DNA of 64,000 nt from Geodermatophilus amargosae (GTDB lineage: Bacteria; Actinomycetota; Actinomycetes; Mycobacteriales; Geodermatophilaceae). Shown in pieces: positions 1 through 8,653 of the stretch (position 1 is its first letter; each line of letters starts with the position of its first letter). Under the pieces are notes generated by a model. That model worked only from the letters and a program-made list of their open reading frames with translations, was not told where the DNA came from and made no database searches. The position numbers and the translations under genes were made by a program. Location of the stretch: assembly GCF_900116515.1 (NCBI RefSeq), contig NZ_FPBA01000017.1, positions 1 through 64,000 of the forward strand. Direction: 5' to 3'.

Positions 1-1
1 G

Positions 2-196
2 CACAGGCCCGACGGGCAGTCGGGCGGGGAGCGCCGCACGCTGCACCAGGTCGCGCAGCCAGACGAGGTCGTGGTGCACGAGCCGGATGCCTGCGCCGGC
101 TGCGGCATGGACCTGTCGGCGGATCATCAGCCGGCCGCCGCGCGACCTGACGGGCAGCCCCGGGTCAGCTCCCGGACCTCAGCGAGCAGGTGTTGA
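2..196 (+). pseudogene. IS66-family transposase remnant (zinc-finger region)
   Basis: Reading from base 2 gives a segment ending in PDEVVVHEPDACAGCGMDL, which resembles the zinc-binding region near the N-terminus of IS66 TnpC transposases (a basic Gly/Pro stretch, PDEVV, then CxxCG). Similarity fades after about base 125, and the frame stops at 194-196 inside the 3' end of the oppositely oriented hydrolase. The catalytic DDE domain is absent downstream, so this is a decayed piece. Whether its 5' part continues beyond the window is unknown. Confidence 0.6.
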
Positions 197-1604
197 GCAG
201 CGCCGGGTCGGTGGCGCCGTCGCCGGCCGGGCGCGGCACGGTCGTGCTCGCCGGCGGCCTCTCGCGATCCTCGACCCAGGCGGTGAGGGCGTCGAAGGCG
301 GTCCGGAAGCAGGGCAGCATCGGCCGCAGGCGCTGCGGGTCGATGCCGACCAGGCTGTCGACATGGTTGCCGCCCTCGATCCGGTAGTACCGGTGCAGCC
401 GGTCGCGGTGCTGGTCGGCGACCATCCGGGCGTAGACGTCGCTGTCGGTGCTGATCGGCAGCAGGGTGTCCAGGGTCCCGTGCAGGGTCAGCAACGGCTT
501 CTTGATCTTGCCGGTCAGACTAATTCGGGCCAGTGCGTCGTGCACCTCCTGCGAAGCCGGGTCGGCGAACCACGCGTCGTAGGCCGCGTCGCTCGCGCAC
601 GGCGCCAGGATCTCGGCCAGCGTCGTACCCGCCGTCGCCCCTGGGCAGGCCGGGTCGTACGCCGGGTCGAACTCGGCCCGGTAGATCTTCTGCGTCAGCC
701 CCCAGTACACCTGCTGGTGGTAGGGCCACAGCGACTCCGAGCCGCGGGCGAAGCCGGCGGCGTACATGTCCTCGGCGTCGGCCTGACCCAGGGTGTAGCG
801 CACCGCCGTGGGCAGGTAGGTGAACAGGTTGGGACCGTCGGGGGTGAAGAGGGTGCCCTCCCAGTCGACGCCGCCGTCGTAAAGCTCCGGGCGGTTCTCC
901 AACTGCCAGCGCACCAGGTAGCCGCCGTTGCTGATGCCGGCCACGTAAGTGCGATCCGGCGCGGAGCCGTAGCGCTCCCTCAGGGCGCTCTGGGCCGCGA
1001 CGGCCAGCTGGGTGACCCGGTCGTGCCACTCGGCGACGGCGTCGGCGGGCTGCTCGCCGTCGCGGTAGAAGTCCGGGCTGTTGTTGCCCTTGTCCGTCGA
1101 CGCGAAGGCGAAGCCCTGGGCAAGGACGAAGTCCGACATCAGGAAGTCGTTGGCGTACTGCTTGCGGTTGCCCGGTGCGCCGGTGACCACCAGGCCGCCG
1201 TTCCAGTCGTCGGGGATGCGCAGCACGAACTGGCTGTCGTGGTTCCACCCGTGGGTGGTGTTGAACGTCGAGCTGTCCGAAAAGTAGCCGTCGACCTGCA
1301 GCCCCGGCACACCGCTGGGGTTGGCCGTGCCGGGCGCGTGGAGGGACAGCCAGTCCGCTTGGTCGGTGTACTGCCCCGCGGGTGCCTGGAGGAGCCCGGC
1401 GGTGGTGATGTCCGGCAGGCAGGCGGTGACGGCCAGCTCGGCGCCCGGGACGTGCACCGTGTCGTCGGAGGTGCACTGGCGGCTCACCGGACCGTCGCCG
1501 GGCCCGGGGTCGCCGGGGTGCGCGGCCACCGGTCCGGCCGGCAGCACGAGTGCCACGGCGGTGCCGAGGGTGAGGAACAGGGTGGTACGGCGGCGCAGGC
1601 GCAT
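165..1604 (-). CDS. Secreted alpha/beta-hydrolase, tannase/polyhydroxybutyrate-oligomer-hydrolase-like
   Basis: This 479-residue protein starts with a Sec-type signal: RLRRR, a hydrophobic core around residues 9-26, and a likely AHP cleavage region. The mature part has an alpha/beta-hydrolase layout with the nucleophile motif GISNGG near residue 220, an acid in LHGTLDTLLP and a histidine in EGGNHVDS. Long insertions and Cys residues in the cap are typical of extracellular esterases of the tannase/feruloyl-esterase or 3-hydroxybutyrate-oligomer-hydrolase type. It is monocistronic and starts at ATG 1602-1604. The exact ester substrate cannot be read from the sequence. Confidence 0.72.
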   Translation of the reverse strand: MRLRRRTTLFLTLGTAVALVLPAGPVAAHPGDPGPGDGPVSRQCTSDDTVHVPGAELAVTACLPDITTAGLLQAPAGQYTDQADWLSLHAPGTANPSGVPGLQVDGYFSDSSTFNTTHGWNHDSQFVLRIPDDWNGGLVVTGAPGNRKQYANDFLMSDFVLAQGFAFASTDKGNNSPDFYRDGEQPADAVAEWHDRVTQLAVAAQSALRERYGSAPDRTYVAGISNGGYLVRWQLENRPELYDGGVDWEGTLFTPDGPNLFTYLPTAVRYTLGQADAEDMYAAGFARGSESLWPYHQQVYWGLTQKIYRAEFDPAYDPACPGATAGTTLAEILAPCASDAAYDAWFADPASQEVHDALARISLTGKIKKPLLTLHGTLDTLLPISTDSDVYARMVADQHRDRLHRYYRIEGGNHVDSLVGIDPQRLRPMLPCFRTAFDALTAWVEDRERPPASTTVPRPAGDGATDPALLNTCSLRSGS

Positions 1605-1882
1605 CAGGACTCCCTCGGCGGACGGGCCACGCGATCGTGGCGAACGTCACGCCCAGGGGCAAGTCCGCGGTCTCCCGGGTGGACCCCCGCTGCGGCTCAC
1701 CGCTCATCGGATCCTTCGCGCCTCCTAGTGGACGCCCTACGTCTGGCTGACGTTGTCCGGCCAGTCCGTGGCGGGGTGTGTATCTAGCGGCCCACTGTGG
1801 GACATCGCGACTCGCGTTGCGGCCAGCCCGCTGCTCAGCCGATCGAGGTGACGCTGAGAGCTGTGTCCTACAGCCGTGGTGC

Positions 1883-2872
1883 TTACGTCACGGGTAGCGG
1901 CACCGAGGGCGTGCCGAGGCTGCCCGAAAAGCCGAACTGCAAGGCGGCATCGCGGTCGGCGATGAACCGCTGAGTCACCTTGGCGTGAGGGACCATGCGG
2001 TCGAATCCGTGGTGGGCGGCTCGGTAGACGTGCAGCTCTGTGGGGACGCCTGCCCGCATGAGGCGCTGGGCGTAGTCGATGTCCTCATCGACGAACAGGT
2101 CGAGCTCTCCGGTCAACACGGTCGCCGGGGGAACTCCGGCAAGGTTCTCCATGCGGGTCGGCGCGGCGTAGGGAGACACGTCCTCCGTGCCGTACGTGTC
2201 GCCGAGGTAACCGCGCCAGCCGATCTCGTTGCTCGTGCGGTTCCACACCTGGGGGTCGGTGACCAGATGGCTGAACGGCGTGGAGTTCGTGTCGTCGAGC
2301 ATGGGATAAATGAGCAGTTGGTGGGCGACGGTGAACTCGCCGCGGTCGCGGACGAGCAGCGCGAGGCCGGCGGTGGAGCCCCCACCGGAGCTGTGCCCGC
2401 CGATCACGATCCGGCTCGGGTCGATCCCCAGCTCATCGGCGTTGGAGACGACCCAGGCCAGGCCCGCGTAGCAGTCTTCGGCTGGTGCTGGGAACGGATG
2501 CTCGGGCGCCCTTCGCCAGTCGACCGAGACGACGACGCACTCGTGGGTGTCGACGATCTCCTGGCAGAACTGGTCGTCCATGTCCGGAGCGGTCAGGACG
2601 TAGCCGCCGCCCTGCGTCCAGTAGAGGCAGGGCAGCGGCCCCGAGGCGGCGGTGACGGGACGGAACACGCGGACCATGACGTCGGGGTTGCCGTCGCGTC
2701 CGGGTGCCATGTGGTCCGAGTGGCTGACGCGCGGGTTGGGACCGCCGGTGTTGATCTGCGCGTAGAGCTCCGCGAGCGAGGCTCGGGCGGCCGGGATGTC
2801 GGTGAGGTCGAGCGCGGGGATCTGCTCGACGACGACCCGTAGCTCTGGGTCGAGACGGTCCATGATCGGCAC
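1883..2872 (-). CDS. Alpha/beta-hydrolase, hormone-sensitive-lipase (HSL) family esterase
   Basis: The 329-residue protein has no signal peptide, so it is probably cytoplasmic. It shows an HSL-type oxyanion region in which the usual HGGG reads TQGGGY, the nucleophile elbow GHSSGG near residue 160, the acid in GELDLFVDED and a C-terminal HHGFD histidine. Spacing and length match bacterial HSL carboxylesterases (about 310-330 residues), which hydrolyse short acyl esters. The missing first His of HGGG is unusual, but the glycines that form the oxyanion hole are present. It stands alone, facing the same way as the preceding esterase. Confidence 0.8.
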   Translation of the reverse strand: MPIMDRLDPELRVVVEQIPALDLTDIPAARASLAELYAQINTGGPNPRVSHSDHMAPGRDGNPDVMVRVFRPVTAASGPLPCLYWTQGGGYVLTAPDMDDQFCQEIVDTHECVVVSVDWRRAPEHPFPAPAEDCYAGLAWVVSNADELGIDPSRIVIGGHSSGGGSTAGLALLVRDRGEFTVAHQLLIYPMLDDTNSTPFSHLVTDPQVWNRTSNEIGWRGYLGDTYGTEDVSPYAAPTRMENLAGVPPATVLTGELDLFVDEDIDYAQRLMRAGVPTELHVYRAAHHGFDRMVPHAKVTQRFIADRDAALQFGFSGSLGTPSVPLPVT

Positions 2873-3104
2873 GCGTGCCTCCTGGTCCCCATCCAGTCAC
2901 ATCGAAGGGTGGGCGACGCTACTCCCGGTCGGCATCGCCCGGAAGCCGCCGGTACGGCGATCTCGTCCCGCATGTCCCGAGGTGCCGCACATGCACATCA
3001 GGGCGCCACGAGCTGTCCCTGAGGCCGCCCTCACGGACACAGCCGGCCAGTCATCCGGTGCGCATGTCGTGGACCGGCGAACTCGGCACCCAGGTGGCCC
3101 CAAA

Positions 3105-3148
3105 CCGCGGTCAGTCCGCGGTCAGTCCGCAGCGAGTCCGCAGAACGA
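3105..3148. repeat. 11-bp short tandem repeat
   Basis: CCGCGGTCAGT occurs twice in a row (3105-3115 and 3116-3126), followed by two degenerate units starting CCGCAGCGAGT and CCGCAGAACGA. The array lies in the 312-bp gene-free gap between the HSL esterase and the integrase remnant. I see no gene or tRNA in that gap (2873-3184). It may be a replication-slippage scar. Confidence 0.7.
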
Positions 3149-3184
3149 CCGTGCGGGCCAGATCGGCGCCATCCACTGCCAACA

Positions 3185-3640
3185 TTGAATTCGCAGGTCA
3201 GGGCGCTGTTGGGATCCGTCATCACTGGTCAGCAGGCCATCGCCCGCTGTCTGCCCGACCTGGTCGGCTTCCTGATGGCCACCGGGCTGCGCATCGGCGA
3301 GGCCTGCGGCCTGTCCTGGAACGCCGTGGACCTCGAGGCGGGAACGATCGAGGTGCGGGCCGCCGCCGTGCGGGTCCGCGGGCACGGCCTGGTCGTCAAG
3401 TCGACCAAGACCGACGCCGGCGCCCGCACCTTGGTGCTCCCGCGCTGGTGCACGCGATGCTGCGCGACCGAGCCGACCACGCCGATGCGATGGGCGCCGA
3501 TCGCCCACATCGGCCGGTGTTCCCCGCCCCGCTGGGGGCTGGCGCGATCCCTCCAACACCCAGGCCGACCTGCGCGACGCCTTCGCCGGCGCCGGCTTCG
3601 ACTCGCCGCACCATCCCCCGGCGACCGCGGCCGAGCTCCT
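3185..3640 (+). pseudogene. Tyrosine recombinase (phage-type integrase) remnant
   Basis: The first frame (about 3185-3450) encodes LPDLVGFLMATGLRIGEACG followed by LSWNAVDLEAGTIEV, a typical catalytic-domain opening of actinobacterial integrases with the first active-site Arg in TGLRIGEA. The similarity continues in a second frame (LVHAMLRDRA and RPVFPAPLG, to about 3535) and then a third (GWRDPSNTQADLRDAFAGAGFD, read in pieces from 3537). The gene therefore carries two frameshifts. The C-terminal HxxR and Tyr motifs and the whole N-terminal arm-binding domain are missing. This is a dead integrase, evidence of a former integrative element. Confidence 0.78.
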
Positions 3641-3658
3641 TGACCGTAGCTGGCCGCT

Positions 3659-3676
3659 TGACCACAATTGAGGTCA
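3659..3676. promoter_or_regulatory. Candidate autoregulatory operator of the toxin-antitoxin operon
   Basis: TGACC ACAATTGA GGTCA is a perfect 5-bp inverted repeat around a CAATTG core. It ends on the first base of the antitoxin ATG (3676). Phd/YefM antitoxins commonly bind palindromes at their own promoter, so this is a plausible operator. The assignment rests on position and symmetry only. Confidence 0.4.
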
Positions 3677-3951
3677 TGTCGACGCAGTCGCTGGCGGCGG
3701 TCAAGGCGCACTTCAGCCAGGTGATCGACGAGGTCGCCGGCACGCACGAACGCGTCACCGTCACCAGGAACGGCAGCCCGGTCGCGGTCATCCTCGCCGT
3801 CGAGGACTACGAGTCCCTGGTGGAGACCCTGGAGATCCTCTCCGATCCCCGAGCACGCTCGGACATCAGGCAGGCCGAGGAAGCGATGGCCGCCGGTGAG
3901 GTCTACGGCGAGGTCGAGGTGCGTGCCGCACTCGCGGCCCGCCGGCGGTGA
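3676..3951 (+). CDS. Phd/YefM-family antitoxin
   Basis: This 91-residue protein begins MSTQSLAAVKAHFSQVIDEV and continues with VTVTRNGSPVAVILAVEDYESL, the characteristic Phd/YefM fold. The N-terminal part should dimerise and bind DNA, and the acidic C-terminal helix (about residues 55-85) should wrap the toxin. A larger open frame upstream belongs to decayed integrase sequence, so I place the start at ATG 3676. It overlaps the RelE-type toxin gene by 4 bases (GTGA), which implies translational coupling. Confidence 0.9.
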   Translation: MSTQSLAAVKAHFSQVIDEVAGTHERVTVTRNGSPVAVILAVEDYESLVETLEILSDPRARSDIRQAEEAMAAGEVYGEVEVRAALAARRR

Positions 3952-4223
3952 CCGGCCCTCGTCGCCACACCGTCGTCCTCTCGGCAGCGGCCAAGCGTGC
4001 CATCGAGCGCGACCTCCCCGAGTCGGTGGCTGTCGCGGTCGTCGACTTCCTCTTCGGGCCGCTGGCTGCGGACCCGTACCGCGTCGGGAAGCCGCTGCGC
4101 TTCGATCTCGAGGGCTACTGGTCCGCGCGGCGGGGCCAGTACCGCGTCGTCTACTCGATCCACGGCGACGAGGTCCTCGTCAGAGTCGTGCGCATCTCGC
4201 ACCGCGCCGACGTCTACGGCTGA
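3948..4223 (+). CDS. RelE/ParE-family toxin
   Basis: A small basic protein of 91 residues, beginning at a GTG that overlaps the antitoxin stop. The segments PLAADPYRVGKPLRFDLEGY, WSARRGQYRVVYSI and VRVVRISHRADVY match the RelE superfamily: a central beta sheet, a conserved R-x-G-x-Y-R-V-x-Y strand and a C-terminal His/Arg region. RelE members cleave mRNA on the ribosome, while ParE members poison gyrase. The RGQYRVVY and ISHRADVY motifs favour the RelE (mRNase) side. It forms an operon with the upstream antitoxin and sits beside an integrase remnant. Confidence 0.9.
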   Translation: MTGPRRHTVVLSAAAKRAIERDLPESVAVAVVDFLFGPLAADPYRVGKPLRFDLEGYWSARRGQYRVVYSIHGDEVLVRVVRISHRADVYG

Positions 4224-4305
4224 CCGGTACCTCCGTGCCGGCACAGGCAGTGCGGAAGCGCTGTGCCTCTCCTCGGACACAGCAAGGAGGCCCGTGACCG
4301 GTGCC

Positions 4306-4600
4306 CCCTCGGGTGCAGCCCAACCGAGCGAGGAAGCCCGCTCCCACAGACGACTGAGCCGGCGCTCGACACAAGCGAAGCGCAGCCCTTACCCGACGGA
4401 CCCCCGCCCTCCGGGGCTCCCCGCGTGGTCCTCCAGTCGCTCCTCGGCGCCACGGCGCCCCCTGCCGAGGCCGCGCGGACGATCGAGCTCTCCAGCGAGT
4501 CCGTCCGGTGCTCCAGCCGCGGGCTGACCGACCGCGGCCGGAGCCGGTGCTCGACGAGCTGATCCGGCACGCGATGGCGGCCGGGACCGTCGAGCCGTCC
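4306..4600 (+). repeat. Diverged intergenic element, copy A (paired with 10400-10640)
   Basis: The 550-bp stretch 4224-4773 has no convincing gene, but part of it resembles 10400-10640 in the same orientation. Both copies contain GGGTGCAGCCC followed by a short frame ending RVQPxRARxPAxxDD-stop. Further on, both contain a stretch that translates to ARTIELSSESVRCSSRGLTDR here and ARRTIELHSQAVRCSSRWLTHR there. Conservation of a peptide through divergence suggests either a small coding sequence or an old mobile or regulatory element. Confidence 0.5.
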
Positions 4601-4773
4601 GCCGTGACGCCCCGGCTGCGCGGGTCGTGTCGGCTCTGCCGGTGGACCGAGAACTGACCTCGGATCCCGGCAGTGCCCCGTGATCGGCACGGTGACCGGG
4701 CGGACCTCCGTGCTGTCGGTCCGCATGCCGACCTCGTGCGCGGTGCTGCCGGTCATGGTCGCGTCTGCCGTGA

Positions 4774-5271
4774 TCACCGTTCACGGTTGCGTTCTCCGAG
4801 AGCCGCTGCCGCGGCCACCGCCGCGGCGAGCCCCAGGACGACCCGGACCTGATGCCAGCGGACCCATGTCCGCAACAGGTCCCGGGTCTCCGCGTCGCTG
4901 AGTGACCCGTCGGTGAACCGGTGGTTGGCCGGCTCGTTCACGGTCAGGGTGATCGCGAGGACGCCCCCTGTGGCCACCGCGGCGGCGAGCGAGGAGGGGC
5001 CCTGCTGGCGGCGACCCACCAGGTGGATCACCGCTGAGGCCGCACTGGACACGCCGGCTCCGGCGCCGAGCGGGATCATCAGCTCCCGGATGCGCTCGGC
5101 GTGCGCTGTGAACCACTGGCGGAACTCGGCTGGCGGGGTCGCGCGCCAGAACGGCACGAGCACGACCTGGATGAGGAGCATGCCGCCCGCGAGCAGGCCG
5201 GTGAGCACTGCCGATACCAACGCGAGCGGCCGCCTCCAGCGGGCGACTCCTCGGGTGCGCTGCTGCTCCAT
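4774..5271 (-). CDS. DUF1772-like integral membrane protein
   Basis: This 165-residue protein has four predicted membrane segments (about residues 15-37, 62-82, 92-110 and 140-158). The pattern resembles DUF1772/anthrone-oxygenase-like proteins: an early hydrophobic helix, FRQWFTAHAERIRELM between helices 1 and 2, a VNEPANHRF loop and a late VRWHQVRVVLGL helix. The start is ATG 5269-5271 with GAAGGGAG as ribosome site. It is transcribed alone. The family has no firm bacterial function, and I assign none. Confidence 0.7.
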   Translation of the reverse strand: MEQQRTRGVARWRRPLALVSAVLTGLLAGGMLLIQVVLVPFWRATPPAEFRQWFTAHAERIRELMIPLGAGAGVSSAASAVIHLVGRRQQGPSSLAAAVATGGVLAITLTVNEPANHRFTDGSLSDAETRDLLRTWVRWHQVRVVLGLAAAVAAAAALGERNRER

Positions 5272-5393
5272 GAGGTTGCTCCCTTCGGGGGCGTCGGTCG
5301 GGTGGGCTCGGTGGCGTCCGGCCCGCTGCGGTGGACCTCGACCACGGCCATCCCCTCCGGTCTGCGCCGGCTCGCGCCGGTCGGCGGTGTCGA

Positions 5394-8300
5394 CTACAGC
5401 GGTGAGGGCTGTCCGAGGTCTGCTGTCGACCTGTCATCGACGGAGGGTGGACGGCCCGAGGGGGCCGACGTACCCAGGCGCTGGGTCACGACGTCGTCGA
5501 GCGTCGCGGCGGCGGCCTGTCGGACAGCGTCCTCGGCACGCGGCCCCAGCCGCGCACGGAGCGTCTCGGCCAGCCGCCCGGTCAGTTCCTGCTCCACCGG
5601 CGAGTCCGGGATCCCGCGAGCTCGCCGATCGGTCGCGGCCACCTCGAGCAGCAGCAACGCGCCGGAGTCGTCGCCCGCCGCCGCGCGGGCAGCCGCCAGC
5701 GCCTCGGCGGCGTGGCAGAGAGCCCCGCGGTGGTCGATCGCGGCCGCAACCCGCATGGCCTGCTCGGCCAGGTCGGCGGCGGTCACGGTCGTTCCCCCGG
5801 CGAGCTCCGCGCGAGCCAGGAGCGTCAACGCGGCGGCTTCTCCTTCCCGGTAACCGATCCGCCGACAGGCCCTCAGCGCCTCCTCGGCCGCGCGAACGGC
5901 CACCGGGGCGTCCCCCGAGTGGAGGGCGTCGCGCGCTCGCTGGGTCAGGGCGAGCCCCTCCAGATGGGCGTCCCCGCTCCGCCGAGCAGCGGCCAGGGCG
6001 GTCGCGGCCCGGTCGCTCGCGTCGGCGTCGTGGCGGTCCAGGGCGGTGCGTGCCCGCAGGATCACCGCGACGTCCCGGCGCCACGTGTCGCTCTCAGCGG
6101 CCAGTCGATCGATCGCCTCGTCGTGCGCGGCCGCCGCGCCGTCCAGGTCGCCGAGTGCCCACAGGGCGACGCCGAGCGTGATGAGCGCGTCCCCGGTCCC
6201 GCGGTCGTCGCCGACCGACCGGCTGAGGTCCGCGGCCTCGGCGCACGCGTCACGCGCCTGGACGAGTCGGCCCAGTGGAGCCGCGACCAGGCCGACGCCG
6301 AGCAGGACGCGGGAGCGGACCCGGGGATCTCCGATCGGGGTCCGCTCGGCGCGGTCGAGCCAGGCGCGGGCTTCGGCGAGCTGCCCCTCCAGCGTCCAGA
6401 ACCACGCCAGCGCCCCGACCAGCCGGGCGCCCAGCTCGGGTGCGTTGCCGTCCAGGCACCACCGCAGGGCGGCCCGGAGATCAGGTGCCACTTCCCGCAG
6501 CAGGGCGAGCCAGGGCTGCTGGGCGTCGGTTCGCACCTGCCGGTCGCCGGCCTCCGCCATCGCGACGTGGTGTTCCGCGTGGCGCCGGTGCACGTCGGAT
6601 GCATCGCCCCTCCTCGCCAGCATCTCGCCGGCGTAGGCGCGGATCGAGTCGAGCAACCGGTAGCGGTCAGGACCGGCGCGGGCGACCAGCGATTGGCGCA
6701 GGAGGGAGGCGAGGAGCCGGAAGTGCCCGGTGCCGGTCGATCCGGGCTCGCCACCCGCCACTGCCGCCGTGGCGTCGACGTCGAAGGTCCCGGCGAACAC
6801 CGCGAGGTCGGTGAGGAGTGCGCGCTCGTCTGCCGTGAGCAGGTCGACACTGGAGGAGATCGCTGCCCGCAACGTCCGCTGACGGGCGACCACGTCTCGG
6901 GTCTCCGACACCAGCAGGGCGAATCGGTCGTCCAGTCGTTGCAGGATCCCCGCCGGGCTGACCACGTCGGCGTGCGCTGCCGCCAGCTCGATCGCCAGGG
7001 GCAGTCCGTCCAGGACCCGGCAGATGGCGGCGACGTCCGCCGCGTTCGCGTCGCTGATCCGGAAGTCCGGCTGCACCGCCGCCGCGCGCTGCGCGAACAA
7101 CTCGACGGACGCCGCTCGGCCGATCTGCTCGGTGGACACGTCGTCGGCCGCGGGTGGCAGCGTCAGTGGCGGCACGGGCCAGACGACCTCCCCCGTGACC
7201 CCGAGCGGACGACGGCTGGTGGCGAGCTGACGCACCTGCGGGCAGCCGTGCAGCACCGCCGCGGCGAGGGTGGCCGCACCGCCCACCACGTGCTCGCAGG
7301 TGTCGAGGACGAGCACCCCCGGCTGGTCACCGAGGTGCGCGACCACGGCCTGCACCACGTCGCTGCCGGGGGCCGTGGGAGTTCCGGTGGCGGCGGCGAC
7401 GACACTCGCGACGGCCGCAGCGTCGTGTGCCCCGCTGAGATCGGCGAACCACTCGGGACCACGGGAGGGTCCCCGGCCGAGGACCGCCAGCGCCAACCGG
7501 GTCTTGCCGGTGCCGCCGGGACCGGTGAGCGTCAACAACCCCGCTTCGTCGAACGCCGAGGACACCGCGGTGATCTCTGCGTCCCGACCGACCAGCGAGG
7601 TGACGGCACGGGGCCTGTGGACGCGGTGTCCGGTCCCCTCCCGCGGCTCTGGGCCAGCACTGTCCGGGCGCGCCGTGGGCGTGCGCTCCGGCACGTCGGC
7701 TCCGACGAACGGTCTGGCCGCCAAGGCCGGGTCCTGGACGAGGATGCGGCGCTCGAGATCCAGGACGGTCGGGCTGGGATCGAGGCCCAGTTCGTCGGCC
7801 AGGGTCCGGCGCAGCGCCGCTGCGGCGGCCAGGGCGTCGCTCTGACGCCCGCTCCGGTACAGCGCCACCATCAGGGAACTCGTCAGGTTCTCCCGGAGCG
7901 GGTACGTCCGGGCCAGCGCCTGCGCCGCGGGAACGGCCTCCTGATGGCGCCCCAGCTCCAGCAGGCAGCTCAGGCGCTGCTCCTGCGCCTGCAGGTGCAG
8001 CTCCTCCAGCTCGGTGACGTAGGGCGTCGCCCAGGGCAGGTCGGCGGCATCGGCGAGCGGGTCCCCACGCCACAGGCTCAGCGCCTGGTCGAGCGCGGCG
8101 AGGGTCCGGACCGGCTCGTCACCGGCTCGGCGGACCAGTCGGCTGAACCGCGCACAGTCCACGGCCGCCGCCTGCACGTCCAGGACGTAGCCCCCCGACG
8201 TCGTGTGCAGCGGGAGCTCCTCCTGCGCTCCGAGCGTCCGGCGGAGGTAGGACACCATCCGGTGCACCGCGTTGGCGGCGTCGGCGGGCGGGCAGCCGTT

Positions 8301-8450
8301 CCACGTGCGGTCGGCCAGCAACGACCCCGACACGGGCTCCCCGGGGTGCAGCAGGAGGTAGGTCAGCAGCACGCGGGGATGACCGCGGCGGACCGCCACG
8401 GTCTTCTCGCCGGCCCGTACCCGGAGCGGGCCGAGGACCGAGAAGTCCAC
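5394..8450 (-). CDS. AfsR/SARP-type transcriptional regulator (winged helix, BTAD, NB-ARC ATPase, TPR)
   Basis: I start this gene at GTG 8448-8450 (VDFSVLGPLRV), the usual beginning of SARP winged helices. The longer frame to 8636 would add 62 Arg-rich residues and almost reach the divergent gene. The resulting 1018 residues comprise an OmpR-like DNA-binding domain (1-95), a bacterial transcriptional activation domain (about 100-245), an NB-ARC ATPase with P-loop GPGGTGKTR near 312 and Walker B VLVLDTCEHV near 380, and TPR-like helices from about 650. Such proteins are signal-responsive activators. A 203-bp divergent promoter region separates it from the WrbA-type gene, a likely target. Confidence 0.88.
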   Translation of the reverse strand: MDFSVLGPLRVRAGEKTVAVRRGHPRVLLTYLLLHPGEPVSGSLLADRTWNGCPPADAANAVHRMVSYLRRTLGAQEELPLHTTSGGYVLDVQAAAVDCARFSRLVRRAGDEPVRTLAALDQALSLWRGDPLADAADLPWATPYVTELEELHLQAQEQRLSCLLELGRHQEAVPAAQALARTYPLRENLTSSLMVALYRSGRQSDALAAAAALRRTLADELGLDPSPTVLDLERRILVQDPALAARPFVGADVPERTPTARPDSAGPEPREGTGHRVHRPRAVTSLVGRDAEITAVSSAFDEAGLLTLTGPGGTGKTRLALAVLGRGPSRGPEWFADLSGAHDAAAVASVVAAATGTPTAPGSDVVQAVVAHLGDQPGVLVLDTCEHVVGGAATLAAAVLHGCPQVRQLATSRRPLGVTGEVVWPVPPLTLPPAADDVSTEQIGRAASVELFAQRAAAVQPDFRISDANAADVAAICRVLDGLPLAIELAAAHADVVSPAGILQRLDDRFALLVSETRDVVARQRTLRAAISSSVDLLTADERALLTDLAVFAGTFDVDATAAVAGGEPGSTGTGHFRLLASLLRQSLVARAGPDRYRLLDSIRAYAGEMLARRGDASDVHRRHAEHHVAMAEAGDRQVRTDAQQPWLALLREVAPDLRAALRWCLDGNAPELGARLVGALAWFWTLEGQLAEARAWLDRAERTPIGDPRVRSRVLLGVGLVAAPLGRLVQARDACAEAADLSRSVGDDRGTGDALITLGVALWALGDLDGAAAAHDEAIDRLAAESDTWRRDVAVILRARTALDRHDADASDRAATALAAARRSGDAHLEGLALTQRARDALHSGDAPVAVRAAEEALRACRRIGYREGEAAALTLLARAELAGGTTVTAADLAEQAMRVAAAIDHRGALCHAAEALAAARAAAGDDSGALLLLEVAATDRRARGIPDSPVEQELTGRLAETLRARLGPRAEDAVRQAAAATLDDVVTQRLGTSAPSGRPPSVDDRSTADLGQPSPL

Positions 8451-8653
8451 GGGCCGCAGCCTAGCCAGCCGGCCCGCCCGACAGGGCCGTCGGAACAGCG
8501 CGGCGGACGTCGGGAGGGCACGGCCTCGTGACAGACCGCGCCAGGTCCGCGACAGCCGCGGGGCAGGGCTCGTCGGTGCACTGTCCCCACCGCCCGACGG
8601 CGGCCGGCCCCCGAGGACGAGGCCGGAGTCAGCCACTGCACGAGGAGACAGCG

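Noticed and set aside
87..1787. 566-codon forward frame opposite the secreted hydrolase
   Set aside because: It is antisense to a hydrolase with a signal peptide and catalytic motifs; the forward translation has no recognisable features.
2873..3184. tRNA gene or attachment site beside the integrase remnant
   Set aside because: I searched the gap by eye for a tRNA cloverleaf and a duplicated tRNA 3' end and found neither; only the 11-bp repeat is evident.
5272..5393. Gene between the DUF1772-like protein and the AfsR-like regulator
   Set aside because: The 122-bp gap contains no frame with a ribosome site or protein-like composition.
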